In this document: one piece after another, positions 1 through 9,035 of the stretch | Layout of the letters: each line of letters opens with the position of its first letter | Numbering within the stretch: the stretch's first letter is position 1 | Assembly: GCA_937625935.1 (NCBI GenBank) | Contig: OW569379.1 | Location: forward strand, 231,001 to 295,000 | Source: Tetramitus jugosus | Lineage: Eukaryota > Heterolobosea > Eutetramitea > Acrasida > Vahlkampfiidae | DNA length: 64,000 nucleotides | Direction of reading: 5' to 3' | Notes under the pieces: model-generated | The model's database searches: none | The model's input: only the letters and a program-made list of their open reading frames with translations | Told to the model about the DNA's origin: nothing | Program-made: the position numbers and the translations under genes

Positions 1-1
1 G

Positions 2-535
2 GCAAAGGCAACTGGTCACGCATTGTCTCTGGTGATTCGTGCGGCTGAGGCTGCTGCGTTGAGACATTTGCTTGTCTCTGAGATGGAAACAAAGAAGATG
101 CCAGTGATTCTCGTAGGTGATCTCAATGACAACAACCACTCTGTCACCACAGAAATCATCACTGGTACAATCCCTTGGAAGAGAATGACCTATGATGAGA
201 AGCAAAAGATTTGGGATGTTCTGTTGTGGAGCACAAATGAAGTTCAAGTGAGAAAGAGCGACAGAGATGTTACCTACTCTCACATTCACAATGGAAGATA
301 CGAAGTTTTGGATCACATTATGGTATCACAACAATTTGTCAGAACATACCAGAAGCACATTGGCTATATTATGTACCAACAGATATTTAACGATCACTTG
401 GTTGACGAAACCTTGAAGGATGAAAAGAGATCAAACATTGAAAGCGATCACGCACAGGTCGTAGCAGTTATCAAGCTAGAAAGTGACTTAAAGATTCAAA
501 AGAAGAAGATGAGATTTGTAGCAGAGGAATTATAA
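2..535 (+). CDS. Endonuclease/exonuclease/phosphatase (EEP) family hydrolase, C-terminal part
   Basis: The reading frame is open to the left edge, so this is the last 177 residues of a gene that begins outside the window. Two EEP-fold signatures are visible: GDLNDN (residues about 40-45), which supplies the catalytic Asp and Asn, and IESDHAQV near the end, which supplies the Asp-His pair. Between them the stretch HNGRYEVLDHIMVS is typical of the family. Members are Mg-dependent phosphodiesterases (nucleases, sphingomyelinases, inositol phosphatases), and the substrate cannot be told from this fragment. The C-terminus is lysine-rich. The stop codon lies only 20 bp from the stop of the convergent receptor gene. 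Confidence 0.8.
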   Translation, partial: AKATGHALSLVIRAAEAAALRHLLVSEMETKKMPVILVGDLNDNNHSVTTEIITGTIPWKRMTYDEKQKIWDVLLWSTNEVQVRKSDRDVTYSHIHNGRYEVLDHIMVSQQFVRTYQKHIGYIMYQQIFNDHLVDETLKDEKRSNIESDHAQVVAVIKLESDLKIQKKKMRFVAEEL

Positions 536-555
536 TCCTTCTATTAAAATAACCT

Positions 556-2874
556 CTACTTGTCTGCCCTATCACTCGTTTCTTCAATCGTATTTCGATC
601 ACTCAACTTTTCGAAGGGTGTTGTTAACTTCAGTAGCTTACTCTTCTTCTCCAGTCTGACATAGACGTAAATTGCTGGATCAATCAACCTTGGAAGTCTT
701 TCTCCACCACCAGCTGCTGATGCTTGCACCTCATCATCCGAGTCAGAATCACTCGAATCACTATCGAAGTTGGTCATCCTCTTTTTCTTACGTGAAGACA
801 ACTTTAGCACAGTGCATTTCTTGACACATTGAGCAGTATCCTTTAGTTTGAGATAAACTCTCTCAACAACATCTCGATAGACACTTCGGGTTGAACCCTT
901 TGACTTCACTCTCAACACCATTTGTATCTCATCCACTCGATTAGAAGAGAGCAATGCCTGAGTCTTCTTCTGCAAGTACTCCTCAGCAATCTTCTCTGCT
1001 GAGACAAGCAGTTTGAGAGCATAGTTAACATACTGACTCGTTATCGTAAACTCTGTCTCGTAATCTCGGACTTTCATTGCAACATATTCATCTGGCTGGC
1101 TGTATAGGTAAGTCAGCGGTTCTTCGTCACAATCAACATTTTCCTTCGAACGACGATTTGCATATTCATTGACCACATGCTCAAACTTGGCAAAGTTGCT
1201 ATTTGACATAAACTCGTGCAACGTCAGAGGTGATTGAGTAGTTAAAAACTGATCATATATCTCCTTTGTCAAGCTGAAGATCTTATCTGAGAGCGTATCA
1301 ATTTTTTGTAGTGTCTGAGCGCTTAGTACATCTGCATTTAACTTTGGCATCGTAGCCAATTGCAAAAACTTCTTGACGAATATCGAGTGGTTATGTCGAT
1401 AATCTTTCAACCTTTGAACATCATACCAAAAGTATAAAATATCCTCACAAGAGAGAGACGACTTGTTGTAGTGTATGACTGGATTGTGGTTGGACAGTTG
1501 TGTGTACTCTCCTCTGTTGGAAGTACTGATCATGTGAGATACTGCTGAAATTATTTCTTTGCTCTTGTTTCTTTGACGACCTCTGTACTCTACGTGCCAA
1601 TGCTTCGTACAATAATCCTTCAGAATTGGAACAACAAGACTATTACTCACCAGATCCTCGAAATTGTTTGGTGTCGCAGTGTTCTCAGCCAGTCCATAAA
1701 CGACAGATAACAAGATACAATCAATTCTTGGACCAGAGCACTCCAAAATGATAAAAATTACCTTGAGAATATTGTAGGACACATAAGAGTCGATGGAACA
1801 ATCTGCAAACTGCCAGAGGAGCCTAGCAGCGATCCATACTACCCAATTCACACCGAGACACACAATATAATAGGATGCAGTTCTGGCCTGTAGCTGCAAA
1901 AACCGCATATATTGATCATAGTCAGTGAGAGCCAGAGGCGCATGAATAGGCCCGACGTCCACCGTCACAGTCTCATTTGTTTCAGATCTGTTAACCACTG
2001 GTTGTGCATCTTCATTAATTTCAGAGGAAAGCTCCTTGTCTAAAATCCTTTGATTATAGAGATCGCCTGTCTGCTTTGCCAATTGCGTAGCTCTACTTTT
2101 CAATTGCCTCGAATTCACGCGAATCTTGTACACAATAACAACATACATGACCATGCTCGTAAGAAGCATGAGAACATTGGGTACATAGAAGAAACCAATC
2201 TCCCAGAACACTGCCCACCTGGTCTCAATTGGTGCCTGACTCGTTGATACATTCCCACTTGTTCTCCTGTCAGGCATGTTGGCAAAGTCACACCAATGCT
2301 TTTCCTGTGGCTTTCCGTACAATAGAACCCATCTATCTGTCCCTGCCAATGGCAACTTGAATATCATGATGATAAAGGGTATGGGAATGAGAACAAAGGT
2401 CAAAACGATGAAGAAGCGTTCAAATCTCCTGTAAAGTGTACGAAGTGAAGCAAATGACCAACCACCAGTCAACTGAAAGAATAAATGCAGTGTGCAACAC
2501 ACGTTCCACGCATTCAACGAAAGACTGCTCCAATTCCCGATCGCTGCCTGTATTTGACAATATGGGTACTTGTAAAACCACCAAGTTCTTGTATAAATCT
2601 CCGACCCCGCTGTAGACACCAAAACAGACTGAACAAAGAGAAGAGTGCTGTAAATGAGACCAAACACGTTCATGTAAATGAGTGTTCTCATTCTCAGATT
2701 GGTATTCTTGAATTTCTTGACATAACGTCGAGCCTCTCTTCGATAAATGATAAAAGCACTGAAAACGAACAGTGTACTAAGAATACTGACCAAGCAAACA
2801 GCGAGAGTGTAGAATTGAATTCCTATTGTTTGAGATATTTGTTTTTTGCATTGTGAACCGAGGTAACTTGTCAT
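556..2874 (-). CDS. Seven-transmembrane receptor with C-terminal RGS domain
   Basis: A 772-residue protein. The N-terminal ~370 residues contain about seven hydrophobic segments, the first around residues 18-45. They are separated by short loops with paired cysteines, as in plant-type and amoebal 7TM-RGS receptors. Residues about 470-575 match the RGS fold, beginning with SCEDILYFWYDVQRLKDY and including a LHEFMSNSNFAKFEHVVNEY-type helix. RGS domains accelerate GTP hydrolysis by G-alpha subunits, so the protein probably joins ligand sensing to G-protein switch-off at the plasma membrane. The C-terminal tail has a basic stretch (SSRKKKRM) followed by an acidic Ser/Asp run near residue 711. The ATG was chosen because the frame continues 23 codons upstream without another ATG. 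No intron is needed. Confidence 0.85.
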   Translation of the reverse strand: MTSYLGSQCKKQISQTIGIQFYTLAVCLVSILSTLFVFSAFIIYRREARRYVKKFKNTNLRMRTLIYMNVFGLIYSTLLFVQSVLVSTAGSEIYTRTWWFYKYPYCQIQAAIGNWSSLSLNAWNVCCTLHLFFQLTGGWSFASLRTLYRRFERFFIVLTFVLIPIPFIIMIFKLPLAGTDRWVLLYGKPQEKHWCDFANMPDRRTSGNVSTSQAPIETRWAVFWEIGFFYVPNVLMLLTSMVMYVVIVYKIRVNSRQLKSRATQLAKQTGDLYNQRILDKELSSEINEDAQPVVNRSETNETVTVDVGPIHAPLALTDYDQYMRFLQLQARTASYYIVCLGVNWVVWIAARLLWQFADCSIDSYVSYNILKVIFIILECSGPRIDCILLSVVYGLAENTATPNNFEDLVSNSLVVPILKDYCTKHWHVEYRGRQRNKSKEIISAVSHMISTSNRGEYTQLSNHNPVIHYNKSSLSCEDILYFWYDVQRLKDYRHNHSIFVKKFLQLATMPKLNADVLSAQTLQKIDTLSDKIFSLTKEIYDQFLTTQSPLTLHEFMSNSNFAKFEHVVNEYANRRSKENVDCDEEPLTYLYSQPDEYVAMKVRDYETEFTITSQYVNYALKLLVSAEKIAEEYLQKKTQALLSSNRVDEIQMVLRVKSKGSTRSVYRDVVERVYLKLKDTAQCVKKCTVLKLSSRKKKRMTNFDSDSSDSDSDDEVQASAAGGGERLPRLIDPAIYVYVRLEKKSKLLKLTTPFEKLSDRNTIEETSDRADK

Positions 2875-3050
2875 TTGATGCCAAAAATCAACGATCAATG
2901 CATTAACTGTGTGGCAGCTGTTGTTTGCTGTTTTTGTGTGCAAGCTTTTATGAGCCCTTGAAGAATTCCGCCGAAAATTGTGAGGCGTTGTGGTGGATAC
3001 ACAAAATCAGCTTTCACTTATCAAAGCTAAACAATAGTTTAATGTTTTTA

Positions 3051-3790
3051 TTACAAGTCATTGTTGGCCAAAAACTCACGCCTTGTTCCTTGGGCACACT
3101 CCACAAACTCAGAAACAAAAGGTCTGCACTTTAGCAAGTCCAATTGGATCACATGGTCCTCTGGCAGCTTGGCAGTCTTTTGAGCGTTCAAATGAGTCTG
3201 ATAACATTGCTTCAGAGCATCATTGTGGGATTGACACTTGTAAACCATGGAGGCTGAGCGTTGTGGGATAACGGCCATCAGAGCTTCCACTTCCCTTTCA
3301 ATGTGTACTTGTCTACCATCTTGCAAATGATTCAAAACTTGTCCATTTTGATACTTGAGCTCCAAATTTTGCTTCTTCAACGCAACGAGCTCTTCTTCAT
3401 CTGTGTGTACGATCGTGTGAGTAGGTTGTAAATTGTTGGGCGCCAAAACATAATGTCCCGATCGGAAAATCGGATAATTTACATACATTTCTCTTGCAGT
3501 CCTTGGCCGATGGAAGCAGCAAGTTGATCAATCAATTGTTCGTGTGATATAAATTTCTGAGATGATTGTTCGATATGATGTTCCAATTGTGCTGCAGGTT
3601 GATGTTCGATTGCTGTGTGAGTAGTGTTGTGATTTTCAATTGTTGTTGCGTGTTGATCGACGTTATTTTCTGCAGTTTCAGCTTGTTGTTGTTGTTGACG
3701 GTGGGAAGTTACTCCTTGTTGTTGATATTGATAAATATGTGGTGCATATCTGTGCACGAATGATTCAGAGAGAGCGATCCTGTAGAACAT
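3051..3790 (-). CDS. Twin CX9C (CHCH) coiled-coil protein, MICOS Mic19-like
   Basis: Two exons (3790-3487 and 3400-3051) are joined across an 86-nt intron (GTATGT...CACAG), giving 217 residues. Splicing turns two overlapping frames into one. The N-terminal half is Gln/His-rich and the middle is a predicted coiled coil (EEELVALKKQNLELKYQNGQ). The C-terminal part carries CQSHNDALKQC and CRPFVSEFVEC, the two CX9C halves of a CHCH fold. Twin CX9C proteins are oxidised by Mia40 in the mitochondrial intermembrane space. The coiled coil followed by a terminal CHCH resembles Mic19/CHCHD3 of the cristae-organising MICOS complex. The family assignment is inferred; the CHCH call itself is firm. Confidence 0.72.
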
Positions 3791-3949
3791 TTTTTTCCTT
3801 CCGTGCAATTGTTTTCTTGTGTTGTTGTGCTTTTTTTTGTGTGGATGATGGTTGAAGGCTCAAGAAATCATCCGTTTGTGTTCTCTTACGACAAGAATGT
3901 GAGTTTCCAAAGGTAAAGCAGGAAAAGGTTAGAACATTGTTTTTGAGGT

Positions 3950-4662
3950 TTACTCGGATGTCTTTTCACCATCTATCAATCCCAATTGAGGAATATGCTT
4001 GTGGATCACACCCTTCAAGTTCTCAAAGGCCACTGGCAAGCTATCATTCACAATAAACTCGTCAAAGAGCTTATCTTCATTTTTCGTGGCATAGTCTTCT
4101 TCTCTCTTTGCAGTTTCCAATCGAACACGAATGGACTCTTCCGATTCTGTTCCTCTTCCTCTGAGACGTCTCTCTAGTTCTTCAAATGAAGGACAGTGGA
4201 CAAAAACAATCAAAGGATCCAGAACTTTTGAGGCCTTGACCTGCTTAGCACCTTGAATATCAATGTCCAAAATACACTACAAGCATCATCCATGGAATTT
4301 AGATGAAATTTGCAATTAGTTTACAGTTCACAGGATAATCATGAGAAGAAAAGGCGCGAAAAAAAATTGCTACATACGGCTCTCTGTGTTTTCAACACAT
4401 CTTTCACCGCTTGGAAGCTCGTACCGTACAAGTTTGTGTGAACATGTGCATGTTCAATAAAATGTCCTTGTTCAATTTCCTTGAGCATCGAATCTTTGGC
4501 GACAAAGTGATAGTGCACTCCATCAACTTCACCAACTCTTGGTTGTCTAGTGGTGTGAGAGACAGAGAAACCAAACTTGGTTGGAAATTCCTTCATGAGG
4601 TTGGAGATGAGAGTTCCTTTGCCTACACCTGAAGCACCACAAATAATGATTGGTCTGACCAT
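3950..4662 (-). CDS. GUK1: Guanylate kinase
   Basis: Two exons (4662-4378 and 4276-3950) flank a 101-nt intron, and splicing gives a 203-residue enzyme of normal length for the family. It phosphorylates GMP or dGMP with ATP, a cytosolic step of guanine nucleotide supply. The P-loop GASGVGKG is at residues 9-16, and [20 protein letters not shown] is the GMP-binding segment. The splice restores the conserved [13 protein letters not shown] strand. [17 protein letters not shown] forms the lid, and FDEFIVND is the usual C-terminal motif. The ATG codes for MVRPIIICG directly before the P-loop, so no targeting peptide is present. Confidence 0.93.
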
Positions 4663-5046
4663 GTTGTTCTTGCTTGTTTTAAATTATGATTGAGAGAGAC
4701 GATAAAAATGTTGATAACCTTAGCTTTAGGTGATATCAGTGTTAGTTGTGATGATCTCATTCAAAAATATGGATTGTTTCTGTCAATTCAACTACTCACT
4801 CTATCTTAGAAGAATATTACCAGGAGGAAGAGGTGTGCACGCAATTTTTTGAAACCTTTCCACCCAACCATCTCAAAAAAAAGTTGATGTGTCATTTCTT
4901 TTTGAAGTGCATCTTGGTCAACGCGAACATTCTCCAACGGTTCAAGAAAAAAATCGACCCGTTGCTGACTACGGAATTGTATACAACAAGAGTCTTTATC
5001 CAGCGACAATGTTTGGAACAAATGAAAAGAGGAATTATGATTTCAT
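4663..5046. other. Intergenic, 384 bp
   Basis: Lies between two minus-strand genes, so it holds the 3' UTR of the PARP gene and the promoter and 5' UTR of guanylate kinase. A minus-strand open frame at 4806-5021 reads like protein but has no ATG at its start and matches nothing I recognise. It could be chance or an uncalled small exon. No repeats or RNA genes are seen. Confidence 0.5.
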
Positions 5047-7059
5047 TTACAAAATAATGTGATTAGGAAATGAATCCTTCTCTTCCTTCTCCTTGTCGTT
5101 CTCGCTGCCCTTTTTGTTGCTTGATTCTTGGGTGTTTGGTCTTCTTCTACTCTTGCTAATTTGTCTGTGAGCACCATCGTTTCTAAGAGTAGATCTCTTG
5201 GTTTGGTTCTGTCTTGATGCTTCCTCTAACCTTTGCTTCTTGCTTTGTTCTAGTTTTCTCATGTATCGTTCTTTCACTGTCCATCTTTCATTTCCGAATT
5301 GCTTGTTTTTGAATCCTAATGCTGAGACTGGGCCGCTGATACAATAAGGAGTAGATTGGAAGTGGATCACATAGAGAGGCAGCACTTGTGCAGAGTCAAA
5401 AAGGACAATTTCATCACCGTATGGAGACAAATGTGAGTGATATCCTACCTTACATCCTTTGCCGGTCAGTTCTTTACAACGATACGATCTTCCTGGAATA
5501 GTGGCACAAACCAACAGCTTACCACCTCCTCTACAATAGTGAATTGATGTGGCAGCATCTGGACTCAAATAAATACCTCGACCGTACCAACCCGAGTCCG
5601 TCTCGTGCTTGAATCCCTTAGTTCCAGGAGTCATAAGACCAACACGAACAATGTTAGATATGTTGTCTTCTTTGGAGCCATGGAATGCAAACTGGACACA
5701 TGTGTCTGGATAGACACGTTTGAGCTGAATCAACATTTGTTCAAACTTTTGAGCAAGTTCATCAGAGAAAACTGATTGTACATAAATGTTTCTACGAGTT
5801 GACAATTGGGTAATCATAGAAGAAATCTTGTTCAGGTATTTGAAGCCTCTGGAGTCATAGTTTCTTTCCATTATATCCTTGAAATTCTCTTCAATACCAT
5901 CGTTGTTTTTGTAATCCCAGTATTGGCTTGAGATCGCGAGTGACTTTTGATAATGGGCTTTGGTTTCCTTTCTGATAAAGTTCTCTTCGATGACTTTTTG
6001 ATGAAACTCTTCATCTTTCTGTTGTTTCTTCTGTTGTATCTCGTCCATCATGTCCTTTTCATTCAGTTCATTTTGCAAGATTCTGAGCAACTCCATTTCC
6101 ATTTTCTCTTGATCCTGCACCAGCTTTTCGAGTCTCAAAAGATCTATTTTGTGTTTTTCATGTTCCATAGTGGTACTAAATGCCTCTTCAACGACATGGT
6201 CATCTGACACTACATCAAATTCAGTCTGATGGGAATCGAGAACACTATGATCCTGTGGGTTATCGTCATTGTCGTCATCGTTATCATCGCTACCATAATT
6301 GTCATCATCGACAGTATCATCCTCGTCTCCGCTCTCATCATTGTTGTCATGTTCATCCTCTTCATCTGACAAGTAATGCTCGCACAATTGATTCAAAATG
6401 GTTGAGAATTGAGACATTTGCTCTTCTCTACTCTCAGTCATATCCATTTGATCCATTTCTTGCGTGTCTTGTTGCAGTTGTAGCTCTTCTTCCTCCTCTT
6501 GCAACAATTGCTTCTCCTGTTCAGCCAATCGCTCATTTCTCTCTACTTCTAAGCGTTCACGTCTCAATTTCTCCTTTCTTTCATCAGACATATCCATCAG
6601 AATCATCATACAAATATTGACATCTCCCTCACACTGTGTCAACACATTGTAAATCTCTTGATCTGAGAAGGTGTTTCTCGGGAAGAGAGAAGACAAAAGG
6701 ACGATTCGACGGTCCGACCTCAAGATTGAATTGGCTGTGACTAACACAGGCGATTTGGTTTGAGCTGGTAGTTTCTCAAGCACAGCACCATCATTGTCAC
6801 TATTGGCCTTGCTCTCTGTGACTGATTGTTCTTGAACTGGCTTTGATTTTTCAGTGGTACCATTCAGAGACAATAACAAGGCAATTGTGCGATCCAAATT
6901 CTTGTTGGCCTGGAGATAAAACGCGGCCAGAGTAGACAGGTCATAAGTTGGAAACATCTCGTGCAAAGTGTACACATTCTCCTTGTTTTGCTTCTGTTCG
7001 AGTTTCTTCTTGCTTGCTTTGATATCTTGCTCCATGGCAAGTAATTCATTGACGTTCAT
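5047..7059 (-). CDS. CUE-domain PARP-like ADP-ribosyltransferase
   Basis: A 670-residue protein. Two CUE-like ubiquitin-binding modules are seen near the N-terminus: one around LHEMFPTYDLSTLAAFYLQA and one around LSSLFPRNTFSDQEIYNVLT. A charged coiled coil and a long acidic Asp/Glu/Asn run (residues about 230-275) follow. The C-terminal PARP-type catalytic domain has FHGS (His460), GRGIYLSPDAATSIHYC (Tyr497) and GDEIVLFDSAQVLPLYVIHF (Glu550), which keeps the H-Y-E triad expected of ADP-ribosyltransferases. The tail is Lys/Arg-rich. The first ATG after the upstream tRNA gene was taken, because the open frame would otherwise run through that tRNA. Function is inferred as ADP-ribosylation linked to ubiquitin recognition, with unknown targets. 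Confidence 0.8.
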   Translation of the reverse strand: MNVNELLAMEQDIKASKKKLEQKQNKENVYTLHEMFPTYDLSTLAAFYLQANKNLDRTIALLLSLNGTTEKSKPVQEQSVTESKANSDNDGAVLEKLPAQTKSPVLVTANSILRSDRRIVLLSSLFPRNTFSDQEIYNVLTQCEGDVNICMMILMDMSDERKEKLRRERLEVERNERLAEQEKQLLQEEEEELQLQQDTQEMDQMDMTESREEQMSQFSTILNQLCEHYLSDEEDEHDNNDESGDEDDTVDDDNYGSDDNDDDNDDNPQDHSVLDSHQTEFDVVSDDHVVEEAFSTTMEHEKHKIDLLRLEKLVQDQEKMEMELLRILQNELNEKDMMDEIQQKKQQKDEEFHQKVIEENFIRKETKAHYQKSLAISSQYWDYKNNDGIEENFKDIMERNYDSRGFKYLNKISSMITQLSTRRNIYVQSVFSDELAQKFEQMLIQLKRVYPDTCVQFAFHGSKEDNISNIVRVGLMTPGTKGFKHETDSGWYGRGIYLSPDAATSIHYCRGGGKLLVCATIPGRSYRCKELTGKGCKVGYHSHLSPYGDEIVLFDSAQVLPLYVIHFQSTPYCISGPVSALGFKNKQFGNERWTVKERYMRKLEQSKKQRLEEASRQNQTKRSTLRNDGAHRQISKSRRRPNTQESSNKKGSENDKEKEEKDSFPNHIIL

Positions 7060-7168
7060 TGTTTGCAGTTTGTTTTGTTGGTTTGATTGGGCAGGACGAT
7101 GATATCCGGCCAAATGGTGGAACTTAACCAGAGAGCAAAACAGAAAAAGAACTGAAGAGTAAGTTGCC

Positions 7169-7172
7169 AAAA
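7169..7172 (-). terminator. RNA polymerase III T-run terminator of tRNA-Gly
   Basis: Four T residues on the minus strand begin directly after the discriminator base of the tRNA, the minimal Pol III termination signal. Confidence 0.6.
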
Positions 7173-7243
7173 TGCATCTGCCGGGATTCGAACCCGGGTC
7201 GCAGCGATGGCAACGCTGCATGATACCCCTACACTACAGATGC
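7173..7243 (-). tRNA. tRNA-Gly (GCC)
   Basis: A 71-nt cloverleaf on the minus strand. The acceptor stem GCATCTG/CAGATGC is perfect with discriminator A. The anticodon stem CAGCG/CGCTG encloses loop TTGCCAT, so the anticodon is GCC. The T arm CCGGG-TTCGAAT-CCCGG supplies a good B box. There is no intron. It lies between the PARP gene and a decayed LINE, whose remains start a short way upstream of its 5' end. Confidence 0.95.
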
Positions 7244-7299
7244 TTCTTGCTCTCCTTTCGAATTTGTCAAAATCACGCGACGGAGCCAAAACTCAGAAA

Positions 7300-7960
7300 A
7301 TAAACAAAATAGGGAAGTTCTCAGTGGAGAGAACAAGGTAAAGGCCACAGTCACTCGAAACGTGGAGAGACCACAAAGCTGTCAACAAGATGTTGACCAA
7401 GATGTATGAGGAGCTGCTGACGGTGGTTGCCGGAATGCGTCGACAGGTCACATAAATCACCAAGAACCTGGGAAAACAAAGGGTCAAGGGGCAACAAACT
7501 GGTACCAATACCGGGACAGTAAGTTGACCAATCCACTGCTAGTGTAGAGACTACTCCTGAGCTAGTGGAGGTATAAGAACAGAGGGTTGTACCAACGCCA
7601 CTACCGATGCCTGTTGTACCGCTCAGTGCTAAGAACCCGCAAATCCGTAAATGAGCAATCGTATGCTTGTGCACACATGGTTGTATGGAAAATCAAACGG
7701 CAGGGGCCTGTCAGGAAAATTTCTTGGTAAGCCACGTGAGGAGAGATGGAAGGAGCCGACCACCGAATGATACTCTGGAAGTGTTGGTCGGTGACAAAGC
7801 TCTCAAATATTAGAGAAGGTCTAGTGGAACACTTACTGGTGGAATGTGATGAAGCCAAAAGAGTAAGAAAGGAACTGGTAGATGAATTTAAAGCAAAATT
7901 GGATAAGCTGGAGTATGAGACCAGCCAAACTAAAGATATGGTTCGATGACTGAAAGAGAT
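7300..7960 (+). mobile_element. Decayed non-LTR retrotransposon (LINE) fragment upstream of tRNA-Gly
   Basis: Plus-strand reading at about 7746-7949 includes EHLLVECDEAKRVRKEL, which lines up with THLLVECSSAQEVRKRI of the better-preserved LINE at 23.6-24.8 kb. This is the zinc-knuckle region near the end of LINE ORF2. The upstream part, including a stretch reading KMYEELLTVVAGMRRQV, is broken by several stops. The first zinc-knuckle cysteine pair is partly lost (KCWS against KCPCC). No poly(A) or target duplication is seen, and both ends given here are approximate. The orientation and position relative to the tRNA match the second copy. Confidence 0.6.
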
Positions 7961-8199
7961 TATGTCTTTCCATACAGTACTCTCATCTCGAGCGTGCAAA
8001 GTACCACTCCGTACGTGTGTATACAACCTCGGTGTTGGCCACCTTTTTTACCAGTTACTCTGGTCGTTCTATTCTCATATATCATAATTCATTGTGTTGT
8101 ATTAACTTTAGTTTCACTCGGCTATTTTTGTTTGTCAACATTCTAGTTGAACATCAAAAAACAAAAACCAAAACCCGCATAACATCAACCACACAGAAA

Positions 8200-8790
8200 A
8201 TGGTCTCATCCAGTAAGTGCACTATCATTTATAATCCCTATTCATGACGGTCGCATCACATGCAGTGCGTTCCGATCCGTTGATTTCTCAAGAATTCATT
8301 CATGCTCACATTCTCAACAACAACAACTCTCATTTTTCTCACAGAGAAGAAGATTATCAAAAAGACGCAAGACAAGCAAAAGAAGAAGCAGAGTAGCAGC
8401 AGCAGCAGCAGTGGTAGTAGCGCACTGCCCAAGGCACAAACTGCCCAAGAATTCAAGAATCAACTGCAAAAAATTGAAGATGAATTGGCCAGTTTCGGCG
8501 TCTCAAGCGACACAAAATTTTCTCTTGGTTCCAGTAGTATGAACGACAATGACGAAGACAATGAAGATGAACTTCAAGTTGTGAAACCTGGTCAAAAGTC
8601 AGGCAGAGAAGCTGGAGATGCCTATCACAAGGGCGTTAGAGGCGGTGGTGTGCGTAAGACGCATCGTAAAGTTACGGGAAAAGTCAACAGGAGAAAGCAA
8701 GCAAAGGTGAGTCGTGCGTTGGACTATCAAGACAGAAGGGGTGAACAAGTTGTGAAAAAGTTGGTCAAGAGAGTGCATCAATTCGCTTAA
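8200..8790 (+). CDS. Small lysine-rich basic protein, probably nuclear/nucleolar
   Basis: A four-codon first exon (8200-8212, MVSS plus one base) is spliced across a 132-nt intron (GTAAGT...CACAG) to 8345-8790, giving 152 residues. The N-terminus becomes MVSSKKKIIKKTQDKQKKK, followed by a poly-Ser run. The middle has an amphipathic segment (FKNQLQKIEDELASFG) and an acidic patch. The C-terminus is strongly basic (GVRKTHRKVTGKVNRRKQAK, then ALDYQDRRGEQVVKKLVKR). The pattern resembles small ribosome-biogenesis factors, but I do not recognise the family. Role unknown. The tiny coding first exon rests on the in-frame splice and a good donor. Confidence 0.6.
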
Positions 8791-9035
8791 AAGCTTCACA
8801 GTTCTTTCTGTGAGCTTGGAAATTGTCAATGATCACGAACACACCCAAACACTCCTGCTAGCATGTCAGAGAGAAAGTTTGGAAACAGAGAACAAGAATC
8901 AGCACTGCACGAACGCACCTGATTATTTATTCATAAAACAAATGCCACCACCCTACTTCGTAAAGCGGACATTCACAGCTGGCGCCAAAAACATCGCGCC
9001 AAAAATTGCTAAAAACAAAAAACGAACAACAAAAT

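Noticed and set aside
2485..2856. Plus-strand open frame of 123 codons
   Set aside because: It is antisense to the membrane segments of the receptor gene, which has clear domains.
7060..7221. N-terminal extension of the PARP reading frame to 7221
   Set aside because: The extra codons have no ATG and run through the tRNA-Gly gene; the ATG at 7057-7059 is the first plausible start.
7601..8026. Minus-strand open frame of 141 codons
   Set aside because: It is antisense to the LINE remnant and starts at a non-ATG codon; it shows no domain.
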